64,000 bases of DNA from Clostridium_I sp963725425 (GTDB taxonomy: Bacteria > Bacillota > Clostridia > Clostridiales > Clostridiaceae), in assembly GCA_963725425.1 (NCBI GenBank), contig CAVRYJ010000021.1:19827-83826 (forward strand). The letters are read 5' to 3'. The translations under genes were made by a program, and so were the position numbers. The notes beneath the pieces were generated by a model. That model was not told where the DNA came from and did not search any database. It worked only from the letters and a program-made list of their open reading frames with translations. Shown here piece after piece: positions 16,982 to 27,535 of this stretch. Within the stretch, counting starts at the first letter, position 1. Every line of letters starts with the position of its first letter.

Positions 16982-19060
16982 GTGAAATCAATAATTAATG
17001 AAGAAGTGGAAAAGAAGATACAAAAGTTGATAAGTGAGCTGACTCTTGAGGAAAAGGTCTCAATGATTCATGGTAGCGGAATTTTTGCTACTGCAGGAGT
17101 TGAAAGATTTAACATCCCCAGATTAAAAATGTCTGATGGGCCTATGGGAGTGAGAAAGGATTATTATAATGATAGGTGGGAGGAACTAGATAATAATGAT
17201 GATTTTGTAACATATTTTCCTTGTTATACTGCATTAGCGGCCTCGTGGAATGAGAACTTAGCATATGAACAAGGTAATGCATTGGGAGAAGAAGCTAGGG
17301 GAAGAGGAAAGGATATAATTCTAGCACCTGGAATAAATATAGCTCGAACACCATTGGGTGGTAGAAATTTTGAATATATGAGTGAAGACCCTTATCTTAT
17401 ATCTAAAATGGCAGTTCCTTTTATTAAAGGAGTTCAAGAAAATGATGTAGCAGCTTGTGTTAAACATTTTGCTGTGAATAATCAAGAAACGGATAGGATG
17501 ACTATCAATGTAGAAGTTGATGACAGAGCATTAAACGAAATATATTTCCCAGGTTTTAAGGCAGCCGTGCAGGATGGAAAGTCATATTCAATAATGGGTG
17601 CCTATAATAAATTAAGAGGTGAACATTGTAGTCACAGCGATTTTCTTTTAAATAAAGTGTTAAAGGAAGAGTGGAAATATGATGGCGTAGTTATATCTGA
17701 TTGGGGTGCTGTTCATGACACTTGTGAGGCGGCAAATAATGGACTAGATATAGAGATGCATGTAAAAAGTAACTTTGATGAATATTATATGGCAAATCCA
17801 CTAATTAAAAAGGTTAAAAGTGGTGAGATAAAGGAACAAACTATTAATGAAAAAATCAAGAGAATACTTAGATTAATGTTTAAGATAAATATGATGGATT
17901 CTGCGAGAGAGAAGGGTTCTTATAATACTTTAGAACACAGGAATATTGCATTAAAGGTAGCAGAAGAATCTATAGTTTTACTTAAAAATAAAGGAAATAA
18001 ACTTCCTTTGAATGGTAATAACATAAAAACAATAGCTGTAATTGGTGAAAATGCAACTAAACTCCACTCAAGTGGGGGAGATAGTGCTCAAATTAAAGCA
18101 TTATATGAGGTTTCACCTTTAATGGGAATCAAGATGAGACTTGGTGGAGATACAGAAATAACATATTCAAAAGGATATTCAGAGATTGAGGAAGATAGAG
18201 AATCATTAATAATAGAAGCTGTAGAAGCAGCTAAAAATGCACAGGTTTCAATTATTATTGGAGGGCTCACTCATGCTGATGATTCTGAAGGTCATGATAG
18301 AATTGATATGAAACTTCCGTATGGTCAAGATGAACTGATAAGAAGAGTACTTGAGTCTAATAAGAATACCATTGTAGTGATTTTGGGTGGATCTCCAGTA
18401 GAAATGGGAAGCTTTATTGATGATGCTCCTTCAATATTACAATGCTGGTACGCTGGTATGGAAGGCGGAATTGCCATGGCAAAAGCTTTGTTCGGAGATG
18501 TAAATCCATCAGGAAAATTGCCGATAACCTTTCCTAAAAAGCTAGAAGATTCCCCAGCTCATTCCATTGCTGAATTTCCTGGAGGTGTGAATTTAGAATA
18601 CAAAGAAGGAATATTTGTTGGATATAGACATTTTGATAAAGAAAGCATTGAGCCACTTTTTTGTTTTGGACATGGGTTATCCTATACAACTTTTAAATAT
18701 GGCAATTTAAAGGTGTCTACTAAAAAGAGTGGGGATGACATAAAAATAAATATTAGTTTCAATATAAAGAATACAGGAAAAGTAGATGGCGATGAAGTAG
18801 TTCAAATCTATTTGTCAGATATTGTTTCTTCATTAGAAAGACCAGTTAAAGAATTGAAGGCTTTTAAAAAGATAAAATTAAGTTCTGGGGAGAAAAAAGA
18901 AATCAAAATAGAACTTGATAAAACCGCTTTAGCTTTCTATAGTGATGTAGAAAGTTCATGGATTTACGAGAGTGGTATTTTTGAAATTTTAGTAGGATCA
19001 TCATCAAGGGATATAAGGTTACAAGAAAAGTTTGAGGTTGAGGAAGGCTTTAAGTACTAG
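16982..19060 (+). CDS. GH3 beta-glucosidase
   Basis: 692 residues of GH3, with the N-terminal barrel (LTLEEKVSMIHG, KHFAVNNQE), nucleophile Asp240 in VVISDWGAVHD, the alpha/beta sandwich and a C-terminal fibronectin-III-like domain (GDEVVQIYL). The layout is that of cytoplasmic clostridial beta-glucosidases, which would hydrolyse the cello-oligosaccharide backbone left after xyloglucan debranching; beta-xylosidase activity cannot be excluded. The GTG start is preceded by AGGAGG. It is 30 bases downstream of GH31 in the same operon. The broken GH95 gene begins almost immediately after its stop. Confidence 0.9.
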   Translation: MKSIINEEVEKKIQKLISELTLEEKVSMIHGSGIFATAGVERFNIPRLKMSDGPMGVRKDYYNDRWEELDNNDDFVTYFPCYTALAASWNENLAYEQGNALGEEARGRGKDIILAPGINIARTPLGGRNFEYMSEDPYLISKMAVPFIKGVQENDVAACVKHFAVNNQETDRMTINVEVDDRALNEIYFPGFKAAVQDGKSYSIMGAYNKLRGEHCSHSDFLLNKVLKEEWKYDGVVISDWGAVHDTCEAANNGLDIEMHVKSNFDEYYMANPLIKKVKSGEIKEQTINEKIKRILRLMFKINMMDSAREKGSYNTLEHRNIALKVAEESIVLLKNKGNKLPLNGNNIKTIAVIGENATKLHSSGGDSAQIKALYEVSPLMGIKMRLGGDTEITYSKGYSEIEEDRESLIIEAVEAAKNAQVSIIIGGLTHADDSEGHDRIDMKLPYGQDELIRRVLESNKNTIVVILGGSPVEMGSFIDDAPSILQCWYAGMEGGIAMAKALFGDVNPSGKLPITFPKKLEDSPAHSIAEFPGGVNLEYKEGIFVGYRHFDKESIEPLFCFGHGLSYTTFKYGNLKVSTKKSGDDIKINISFNIKNTGKVDGDEVVQIYLSDIVSSLERPVKELKAFKKIKLSSGEKKEIKIELDKTALAFYSDVESSWIYESGIFEILVGSSSRDIRLQEKFEVEEGFKY

Positions 19061-19073
19061 TATTTCGTAGTAA

Positions 19074-21075
19074 ATATTTAAGAGGAATGGTCAAGATAAA
19101 GCAACAACTTATTATAAAAGAGAGTTGAATTTAGATACAGCTGTGGCTAAGGTTCAGTATGTCATCGATAAAGTTACGTATACCAGGAAAATTTTTTCAA
19201 CGGCTGTGGATCAGGTCTTAGTTGTTAGATTAACAGCGGATAAACCCTACAGTATTTCACTGAAAGCTACTATTAATAGAAAAGAGTATGTAGATAATCT
19301 AGTAGCCTTAAACAATGACAGTATTTTAATGAGAGGGACCTGTGGAGGAGAAGGGGGGCTAAAGTATCGAACATTATTGAAAGGAGTAGCAGAAGGTGGT
19401 TCTATTTATACCATTGGAGATAATTTACTTGTGGATAATGCAAGTGAAGTGACTCTTTTTATTACAGCTAACGCAAACTTTAGACTTCAAGACCCAGAAA
19501 AAGCATGTATTGAATGTATTAATTTAGAAAATAAGAAGACATACAAGCTTCTTCTTAATGCACATAAAAAAGATTATCAAAGATTATTTAATAGGGTGAA
19601 GCTTAAACTTGAGAATAAAGAAATGGCAGGTGATTTTAAAGACACTCCAACTGATGAAAGACTTATTAGTTTAAAAGAAGGCAAAGTTGATTTAGGACTT
19701 ATCAGTCTTTACTTCCAATTTGGAAGTAAAGACTGATTTCTTGTAGTAGACCTGGTAATTTGCCCGCTAATCTTCAAGGTATATGGAATGAAGATTGGCT
19801 TTCAGCCTGGGGTAGTAAATACACAATAAACATTAATACTGAAATGAATTACTGGCATGCTGAAACTTGTAATTTATCTGAGTGTCATAGTCCACTTTTG
19901 ACCAGATTGAGAGAATGAGGGATAATGGAAGACATACAGCAAAAGTAATGTATGGATGTAAGGGATTTATGGCTCATCATAATACGGATATATGGGCAGA
20001 CACTGCACCCCAGGATATTTATATGCTTGCTACCATATGTCCAATGGGAGCAGCGTGGCTTTGTTTGAACTTGTGGGAGCACTACCGATTTACGTGCGAT
20101 AAGGAGTTCTTGGCAAAAGCATATGAAACTTTAAAGGAGGCTGCTGAATTTTTTGTTGACTATTTGGTTAAAGATTCTAATGGAAAGCTTGTAACCTGTC
20201 CATCTGTTTCTCCAGAAAACACTTATATACTACCAAATGGCGGGAAAGGAACATTGTGTATAGCCCCCTCAATGAATAGTCAAATTATATTTGCATTATT
20301 TACCGCTTGTATTAAATCAACTCATATATTGAATATTGATAGTGAATTTGCTAATACTTTAGAGGATATTTTGAAACGTATCCCAAAGATTAAAATAGGT
20401 AAATATGGCCAAATAATGGAGTGGGCAGAAGATTATGAGGAAGCGGAACCGGGACATCGTCACATTTCACAACTTTTTGCACTCCACCCTTCAAACCAAA
20501 TTACAGTTAGAAAAACACCAGAGCTTGCTAAAGCTGCAAGGAAAACTTTGGAGAGAAGACTTGCTAATGGTGGAGGACATACGGTTTGGAGTAGAGCTTG
20601 GATAATAAATTTTTGGGCAAGGCTAGAAGAGGGAGATCATGCTTATGAAAATATCCTTGCATTACTAGAAAATTCCACATTACCGAATTTACTTGATAAT
20701 CATCCACCTTTTCAGATAGATGGAAATTTTGGAGCAACCGCTGGAATTGCTGAGATGCTACTTCAAAGCCATGCAGGGGAAATTAATTTACTACCTTCCT
20801 TGCCTAAAGCATGGTCAGATGGTTTAGTTATAGGATTGTGTGCTAGGGGTGGTTTTGAGGTTGATATATTTTGGAGTAAAAACAAATTGATTAAGGCTAA
20901 AATAAGATCTAAAATTGGTAAAAAGTGTAGGCTAAGAACAGGTTTATCCGTAAAAATATTATTTGAGGATAATGAAGTGAATTACGCAAATTCAGAGGAC
21001 TCTTTATCAGTTGAGTTTGATACGGAAAAAGGAAGAGAATATATAGTAACTAAGCGTTCACAATCAGAAGAATAA
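19074..21075 (+). pseudogene. GH95 alpha-L-fucosidase, broken (copy 1)
   Basis: A degraded GH95 gene. The frame opens at 19074 inside the N-terminal domain (YYKRELNLDTAVAKVQY), so about the first 130 residues and any start are missing. The frame then breaks near 19721-19737, where a palindromic replacement introduces a stop and a shift. It resumes in another frame (ISCSRPGNLPANLQGIWNE) and breaks again at about 19916, where one base is missing before ATGAGGGATAAT. The rest to 21075 is open and contains the family blocks GFMAHHNTDIW, WAEDYEEAEPGHRHISQLF and HPPFQIDGNFGATAGIAEMLL. GH95 removes alpha-1,2-fucose, as in fucosylated xyloglucan. The opposing copy at 46171-48515 is far better preserved. 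Confidence 0.9.
19701..19737. repeat. Perfect 37-bp palindrome within the GH95 pseudogene
   Basis: ATCAGTCTTTACTTCCAA is followed by T and its exact reverse complement (18-bp arms, 1-base centre). The left arm is normal coding sequence (LISLYFQ); the right arm replaces the sequence that in the homologue encodes GRYLLIS. It looks like a template-switch copy of the left arm. Confidence 0.9.
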
Positions 21076-21110
21076 AATATAATTAAAAAAGCTTGAAAGG
21101 AGGATTACCA

Positions 21111-22628
21111 ATGAAATATCAAAATCCAATTATTCCTGGATTTTATCCAGACCCCAGTATTTGCAGAGTAGGAAAGGATTATTATTTAGTTACAAGTACA
21201 TTTCAGTATTTTCCCGGCGTACCTGTCTTTCACAGTACTGATCTTATCAACTGGAAGCAGATAGGACACTGCCTCACGCGGCATTCTCAGCTTATTTTAG
21301 ATAAAGCGTGGACCTCAGGGGGGATATATGCTCCATCAATACGGTATCATGATGGCATTTTCTACATGGTTACAACAAATGTATCAAATGGTGGCAATTT
21401 CTACGTATGCACTGATAATCCAACAGGAAAATGGTCTGATCCCATATGGATAGACCAGAGGGGAATAGACCCTTCGCTGCTTTTTGATGAGGATGGCAAG
21501 ATATATTTTTTAAGCACAACAGCAGATGATGCCAAAACGCCAGGAATTTGTTTGTCTGAAATCGATATCAAGACTGGTGAGAGATTAACGGAAGTGACAT
21601 TCATATGGGCTGGTAGTGGAGGAAGGCATCCTGAGGCACCTCACTTGTACAAAATAAAGGGTTACTACTATTTAATGATTGCTGAAGGTGGTACAGAATA
21701 TGGCCATATGGTAACTATTGCTCGCAGTAGAAGTATGTGGGGAACTTTTGAACCCTGCCCCAGAAATCCTATATTGACTCATAGAAATAGTGGATTTAGT
21801 CCAATATCAGGAACTGGACATGCCGATATGGTAGAAGATACTAGTGGAAACTGGTGGATGGTATTTTTAGCATTTCGGACTGCTGATGGGGACTATCATC
21901 ATTTAGGTAGAGAAACTTTTTTAGCACCGGTGGAGTGGAGTGAAGAAGGCTGGCCAGTTGTAAATGGAAATGGTACTGTAGAGTTAACTATGGAAACTAA
22001 TAAAATAAGTACAGAACAGATTTTAACTAAGGATTTTGAAGATAATTTCGTGGATTCAACATTAAATTATCAATGGAACTTTATTAGAAATCCATATGAA
22101 AAGATGTATTCACTCACAGAGAAAAAAGGTTATCTGAGGCTATATGGTTCAGAAATAGGCTTGAATAATGTAGACTCTCCCACCTTTGTAGGAAAGCGTC
22201 AGCAGCATTTTAATTGCACAGTGACAACCTTGGTGGATTTTAACCCAGAGAAGAAAGATGAAGAATCAGGTCTTACTGTTTTTATGGACGAGAAACATCA
22301 TTACGAAATTGCAGTTATGGGGGATGGTTTGGGCCGGAAGATAATCCTGCGAAGGACAATTGGAAAGTTATCAGCAATAGTGGCAGAGAATATAATAGGT
22401 AAAGGCAGCGTTATATTAGAAGTTAGTGCAGATAAAAATGAATATCATTTCAAATATGCTATTGGAGACGCTGTACATAAATTAATAGCAGATGGTGAAA
22501 CTAAATACTTATCTTCTGAAGTAGCAGGAGGTTTTACTGGCGTGTATATTGGAATTTACGCTACAGGTAATGGCATGAGAAATAGTACTCCTGCAGATTT
22601 TCATTATTTTCGATATAATATAATATAA
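21111..22628 (+). CDS. GH43 beta-xylosidase / alpha-L-arabinofuranosidase
   Basis: 505 residues with an N-terminal five-bladed beta-propeller of GH43 and a C-terminal beta-sandwich typical of the GH43_11/12 group. The catalytic base Asp is in GFYPDPSICR, the pKa-modulating Asp in RGIDPSLLFDEDG, and the acid Glu in HPEAPHLYK. No signal peptide is present. It should cut xylose or arabinofuranose from oligosaccharides in the cytoplasm. The ATG at 21111 follows AAAGGAGGATTACC; an upstream in-frame start at 21093 would place that site inside the gene. It is the last gene of the 12.5-22.6 kb operon, 35 bases after GH95. It is a paralogue of the GH43 at 33616. Confidence 0.9.
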   Translation: MKYQNPIIPGFYPDPSICRVGKDYYLVTSTFQYFPGVPVFHSTDLINWKQIGHCLTRHSQLILDKAWTSGGIYAPSIRYHDGIFYMVTTNVSNGGNFYVCTDNPTGKWSDPIWIDQRGIDPSLLFDEDGKIYFLSTTADDAKTPGICLSEIDIKTGERLTEVTFIWAGSGGRHPEAPHLYKIKGYYYLMIAEGGTEYGHMVTIARSRSMWGTFEPCPRNPILTHRNSGFSPISGTGHADMVEDTSGNWWMVFLAFRTADGDYHHLGRETFLAPVEWSEEGWPVVNGNGTVELTMETNKISTEQILTKDFEDNFVDSTLNYQWNFIRNPYEKMYSLTEKKGYLRLYGSEIGLNNVDSPTFVGKRQQHFNCTVTTLVDFNPEKKDEESGLTVFMDEKHHYEIAVMGDGLGRKIILRRTIGKLSAIVAENIIGKGSVILEVSADKNEYHFKYAIGDAVHKLIADGETKYLSSEVAGGFTGVYIGIYATGNGMRNSTPADFHYFRYNII

Positions 22629-22697
22629 TAGAAGATAACCAGAGATAATTGGTTCCTTTCTTATATATCGCTACAAATAACTACATATCATTCTGAT

Positions 22698-22930
22698 ATG
22701 AAATTGTCTATTTTTGAAAGGTTTGTACAGGTAGATAAATCTGTTTCAAGAGATAGAGAAGGCAGTGGCATCAGTCTTTCTCTTGTAAAATCTATTGTTT
22801 AGATGCATGGGCAGCAATTAGGGTTGAGAGCCAATATGGTAGTGGCAGTGAATTTATAATAGAACTTACTGAAACATGTCTGCGAAAGAGCGTTTACTAT
22901 TATATATTTACTTCAATTGTTATAAGTTAA
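22698..22930 (+). pseudogene. Sensor histidine kinase, C-terminal ATPase fragment
   Basis: The sequence IFERFVQVDKSVSRDREGSG, then LSLVKSIV, is the F/G2-box end of a histidine kinase ATPase domain. A TAG interrupts at the position normally Glu (LVKSIV*MHG), and after MHGQQ the frame shifts by one to RVESQYGSGSEFIIELTE, the expected C-terminus. The remainder of the kinase is absent. It is therefore a decayed remnant of an orthodox (not YesM-type) kinase, stranded between the GH43 gene and the IS3 element. Confidence 0.8.
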
Positions 22931-23096
22931 CACACCTCCCAATATTTATGATATATATTATTATATCATACTTAGGACAAATTTATCCTATTATATTTAT
23001 TACATCAAATTTAGGTTTTAGACAGAGATACTACCATACCCAAAGAATATAGTTGGACAACAAATTTACCAAAGAAAGAGGTGTAAATAATTAGAT

Positions 23097-23234
23097 ATGT
23101 TATCACCACTTTATTATAGCACATTAGGCTATGATGAAGAACTAATAAATTATTTATTTTTCATAGATGATAGCTTCATTTATGATTTGTTTCCTGAATA
23201 CAATGTAAAATGTAAAGTGGATCTAAGTCAATAG
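23097..23234 (+). other. 45-codon open frame ending at the IS3 edge, possible regulator fragment
   Basis: ATG at 23097 with a weak AGAGGTG site; the stop TAG ends at 23234, the base before the IS3 terminal repeat. The peptide (YYSTLGYDEELINYLFFID, then DLFPEYNVKCKVDLSQ) vaguely resembles the region before the HTH domain in large AraC regulators, so it could be the upstream part of the AraC gene cut by IS3. I cannot confirm this from sequence alone. Confidence 0.3.
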
Positions 23235-23721
23235 TGTAGACACTTTTTTCAAATTAATTATGAAATCATTCTTGCTTGATCTTCACATTGTTGTGGAGAA
23301 ATATAACCAATGCTACTATGGATTCTCCCTCTGTTATACCAGCATTTTATGTACTGAAATATGTCTAGTTTCGCTACATTAAAACCATAATAAGTAACGC
23401 GGTATACTTCTTCCTTCTTTAGCTAAGCATGGAAAGACTCGATACAAGCGTTGTCATAAGGACATCCTTTACCACTAAAAGAATGAGTTATTACTTTTGT
23501 ATTTAATATATATTTTTCGAATTCTAAACTTGTGTATTGGCAGCCAAGGTCGCTATGAAGTATTAAATGTTTGGTGGGTCTTTGTAGTTTCATCGCATTT
23601 TTTACTGCCTGTAAGGCTAATGTTGTATCTATATATTTAGACATAGAATATCCTATTATTTTTCTAGTGTGCAAGTCCATTACTGAGGCTAGAAAGCACC
23701 ACCCGTCCTTAATTGTGTATA

Positions 23722-26195
23722 GTAGATAAGTAAAGGGTGCAATCATAGTAATGATTTTCCCCCATACTCTCCACCGAACCACACGTACATCTCTCGATGT
23801 ATGTGGCTCTCCACAAATCATATAACCTTAGGTTTGCATTTGTATTAAGCTGTAGCAGATTTCACATGTTGCTAGAGTTTTCCTATTGTTTTTTAGCATT
23901 ACAATGTTCCAGGGTGTATCAGATTTTATTTCTGTGAGCTTTCTTACTTGGTGCATTATTACCGATATATTATGGGCTCCACACAATTCACAGTGGCTAT
24001 TTTTTAGCCTGAGTGCAGGACTATGTTTCCCAAATGGATATTTGTATTTTTCTTTTAAATCATAAAATTGTGAATCATGAGGAGTTTTTATACTTTTATC
24101 GGTTCTAAAGCCATTATCATAGTAAAATAGTGCACTAGTTTTCTTTCCTGTATCTTTGTAAATTCCGAATTTCCCATTTATATCATATTGACATCTTATT
24201 TGTTTTATAGATACTTCGTACTTTCTTGCTAAGGTTCTTAACATGCTGTAATACATGAAATAGTTAAATCTGTGCAAGGAGTATGAAACATTGCATGCCA
24301 TTTTATAGTAGTTATATAGACATCTAACTTCTGAATTATACTGTTTTAGGATATTTACATCTTTGTTATTTTGGATAGCATTCCTACAATTGGATTGCCA
24401 AACTTCTTTTCCATCAGCTTGTTTCATATGCATAACCTTGTATTCTAAAAGCTTGTTGACCCACACATCTTTGGGTACATAGAATTTCATTTGATAATTA
24501 TATGCCCTTATTAGTGTGCCTGATTTGTTTCTTATAGGAGTATTATTTCGTTTAACAGATAAATCATAACCAAGAAATCGAATCCTTTTATTTGAGTGTG
24601 TTATAAGTGTTTTCTCTTCTGATAAATTAAGGTATAGTTGTTGATTTATATGATTTTTTATGTCACGTTTTACTTTAATAGCATCTTCTTTACTTCCGAT
24701 AATCCCAATAATCCCAATAATAAAATCATCAGCATACCTAACGTACTGAATCCGTTTATAATTCTTATCGAAAGATTCTCCGTATGGTAATTTAATCATG
24801 CTTCTCTCTAGGAGTTTAATCTGATGCCTTATATCTAATATCTCCCCATCGCTTGGTGAATCAACATTTAGTCTTAATTTCTTTGAGAGTCTATATTTTT
24901 GGGATTCTAGTTTCCTATGCATTGGATTCCTTTTTCTTCTAGTTCCTGTGTCGAATTCATCCTTATAATTCAACATATATTTATCTAATTCATTAAGGTA
25001 AATATTGGCTAGAATCGGACTTATAATAGAGCCTTATGCTGTCCCACTGAGTGTCATATTGTATTTCCAATCTTCGAGATATCCAGCTTTTAGAAATTTC
25101 CATATTAATCCTAGAAAGTGCTCATCATGAATACGGATACTTAATAATTTCATGAGGATATGATGGTCAATGTTATTAAAAAATCCTTCAATGTCTCCTT
25201 CAACAAACCATCTTGTTCCGTTGAACTTTTTATTAATTGAATCTAGCGCAGTGTGACAGCTATGATTTGCTCTAAATCCATGAGAACAATCCAGAAATGT
25301 ATCTTCCCATATGGTCTCTAAAATCTCCCTTATTATTTCTTGTACTAGTTTATCATCTATAGATGGAATTCTGAGTGGTCTTAATTTACCATTTTTCTTT
25401 TTAATATATATTCTTTTAGCAGGATTAGGTTTATATGACTTATCCCTTAGCTGTTTAATAATATTTTCTATTCTGTCCATAGTAAACCCATCTAATGTCC
25501 GTCCATCAACGCCTTTGGTCATATTCCCAGGATTACTATAAATGTTGTTGTATGCTAAAAGAAAAAAATTCTGATTATATAAATTCCTATACAGTCTTTT
25601 AAATCCATAACTTTCTATTTTAGAATATTGTCTAAGGGTGTTCATTACTATTATTGGACTTCTCAATGCATCTCGCACCTTTCCTTAATTTCTTGAACAT
25701 GATTTGCTGTTTCCCTTCGCCATGTAATAGGTTTTCCCTACCTCGGACTACTACGAAAACTCCGTTACCCTATCATGAAATTTCAGGACTTAGGTAATCC
25801 CCATTTAGAATCGTAGAAACAAGCATGTTATGATATCGGATACGACTTTCATCCTTTTCTAAATACTTAGCTAGGAGGAGTTTAACATCACGTAACAATA
25901 CCGTACATTAATATTGTTACCAACTCCTTACAACGTTTCAGCTATTTTCGCTACAGATACATCCATGGTCCTTTGGATTATCGTTGAAGCAGTATAGCTT
26001 TTATCCTTGTTCATAACTTTTTTTCACCTTGCCATTTAGTCGCAACGTTGATAGCTAGTTGACTTACGGCTTTACTAACATGCTATTTTCCCCTTTGAGT
26101 TTCCTCTCCAGGTAAATTAGTTGGTGATAGACTTTTGTGATGTTTGCCTACTGCATTGCGATTTGCAGATTTTCTACGCCTCCTTATGGGCGCAC
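23722..26195 (-). mobile_element. Group II intron with reverse transcriptase, inside IS3 orfB
   Basis: On the minus strand the intron starts at 26195 with GTGCGCCCATAAGG (the conserved GUGYG 5' end) and ends near 23722. Domain V is a 34-base hairpin at 23809-23776 beginning GAGCCAC and ending GTGGTTC, followed by a short domain VI hairpin. Removing 26195-23722 joins the two halves of the IS3 reading frame (ITY-I-Y-TIKDGW), which fixes the boundaries to within a few bases. The 2.47-kb length is normal for an ORF-containing bacterial group II intron. Confidence 0.85.
23828..25678 (-). pseudogene. ltrA: Group II intron reverse transcriptase/maturase with one nonsense codon
   Basis: An LtrA-like protein carried by the intron: RT domains (PLRIPSIDDKLVQEIIREIL, CSHGFRANHSCHTAL, GDIEGFFNNIDH), the catalytic YVRYADDFIIG, a maturase X domain, and a C-terminal HNH endonuclease domain (CELCGA, HQVRKL, NRKTLATCEIC). 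The frame is open except for one TAA at about 25034, where family members have Gln in the block before GSIISPILANIYLNELDKYM; CAA to TAA explains it. Next to YADD the segment GII occurs once more than expected (FIIGIIGIIGSKEDA), reflecting a 9-bp tandem repeat. Without suppression of the stop the protein is truncated before the active site. Confidence 0.9.
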
Positions 26196-26932
26196 TGTAA
26201 GTTATGTCAGTTACCCATTTTTCATTTATTGTTTTTGTGGAAAAATGTCTTTTTAAAACGTTTTCTTTTTCTACAACTTTGTTTTTTGATGGATTTGGTC
26301 TGTATTTTTTTACGATTATTGACCTTATCCCAAGCTATCGCATGAGCCTCTGGGTCCTTTTTAGACTAATATTTATCGAGCAGTACTTAAGGGCAATATT
26401 GATTTTAGGAGATCCATAGCATTTTTGCTAGCTAAGTATATCTTTAATATTCGATTTTTAATCCTTTTATTTTGTAGTTCATGCTTACTTGGTATCTTAC
26501 TTAATGACTTGTAATATGAGCTTCTAGCCACCTTTAGTACATCGCACATCAGTTTAATATCGCAGTTTTTGCTATTGTTAGTGATAAAATTAAATATACC
26601 GGTTATTCCCGCGCGAAGATGGCAGTTGCTTTTTTTAATATTTCATTTTCCTCTTCAAGTCTTGCTATTTTTTTTTTAGCATTTGCTGAAACTCTTCTGC
26701 GGTTATGGTTTTATCTTTATACACAACTATTGATTTTGACTTGTTTATCCACACTGTTACTGTTGGCTTTGAAATATCATACTCACGGCTTAAATCTGCA
26801 AGGGACTTTGCAGAGTTATATAATTCTACTAAAGTTTTTTTGAATTCTTCTGTATATCGTTTTTGAACTCTTTTCATTGTAGACGCTTCCCTTCAACTCT
26901 TATTTTATACTGTTCGAGTTTTCGTGTCTACA

Positions 26933-27535
26933 AGACTATACTAACACCAATAATTGAAAAGAATGAGAAAGAAAATTCGTCTGACTCCTTTATAAAAAGT
27001 TTATACATGAGTATATACTATACAATTTCAAGGGTTGCAGATGAAAAAAGTATATCTCTTAACAAGATCATGGGAGAGGAATATATAGATGTAGAATCGG
27101 ATACAGAACTACTTCCTCTATGTAAATTAAACTTTTACATCTATAAACTGGTAAATAAGCTCTTTGATATAGTGAATTCTGACAATAAGTTTCATATTAA
27201 TCTAATTACTGACTATATAAAAAATAATTATGCTGAAGACATTTATCTTGAAAAAATGGCAACTGTATTTAGTATATCTGACAAATACCTATCAAGAATA
27301 TTCAAAGATAGAACAGGTATAGCATTTCATGATTATGTGTCTCAAATTAGAATAAATAAATCAAAGAAGATGTTATTTGAAAGTAGTTTAAGTGTTATAA
27401 AAATCGGTGAAATAGTTGGTTTCAACACCCACAGCACTTTTTTTAGGATGTTTAAAAAGTATGAAGGAATAAGTCCTACACAATATAGAAATAACAATAA
27501 AAAAATTTATAATAACAGTATTGTAATTATATGTG
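26933..27535 (+). pseudogene. AraC/YesN-type regulator, 5'-truncated by IS3
   Basis: About 200 residues remain, ending in a typical AraC double HTH (ITDYIKNNYAEDIYLEKMA, SDKYLSRIFKDRTGIAFHDY, IGEIVGFNTHSTFFRMFKKY, GISPTQYR). The preceding helical segment (SLYMSIYYTISRVADEKSIS) is of the kind found before the HTH in large AraC or YesN-like regulators. The N-terminal part is missing: the apparent start lies within the IS3 terminal sequence. At the 3' end an ORF-less group II intron begins at 27536; if it splices, the frame would extend about 20 codons further. It was probably a regulator of the adjacent hemicellulase genes. Confidence 0.8.

Larger units (their letters stand above)
23258..26877 (-). 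pseudogene. IS3-family transposase orfA-orfB, split and mutated
   Basis: orfA (26877 down) encodes an HTH protein (RYTEEFKKTLVELYNSAKS, DLSREYDISKPTVTVWI). A run of ten A's near 26672 puts a stop after MLKKK; one more A would restore IARLEEENEILKKATAIFA. orfB then shows SLKRTQRLMR, an in-frame TAG, and EKWVTDITY, where the group II intron enters. After the intron come TIKDGWCFLASVMDLHTRKI and the DDE end (LHSDLGCQYTS, NACIESFHA). A further TAG after SFHA precedes LKKEEVYRVTYYGF and the final RIHSSIGYISPQQCE. Splicing would rejoin ITY to TIKDGW, but several other lesions remain, so the transposase is dead. Confidence 0.85.
23235..26932 (-). mobile_element. IS3-family element (IS150-like), interrupted by a group II intron
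   Basis: The ends are inverted repeats: TGTAGACACTTTTTTC at 23235 and, on the other strand, TGTAGACACGAAAACTCG ending at 26932. Between them on the minus strand lie orfA, orfB and a 2474-base group II intron. Without the intron the element is 1224 bp, normal for the family. No matching 3-4 bp target duplication is evident. It separates the C-terminal part of an AraC-type gene at 26933 from whatever lay upstream. Confidence 0.85.

Noticed and set aside
26660..26690. Programmed frameshift at the A-run of the IS3 orfA
   Set aside because: IS3 frameshifts lie at the orfA/orfB overlap, after the leucine-zipper part. This run is before it, so a simple indel is more likely, although slippage on ten A's cannot be excluded.
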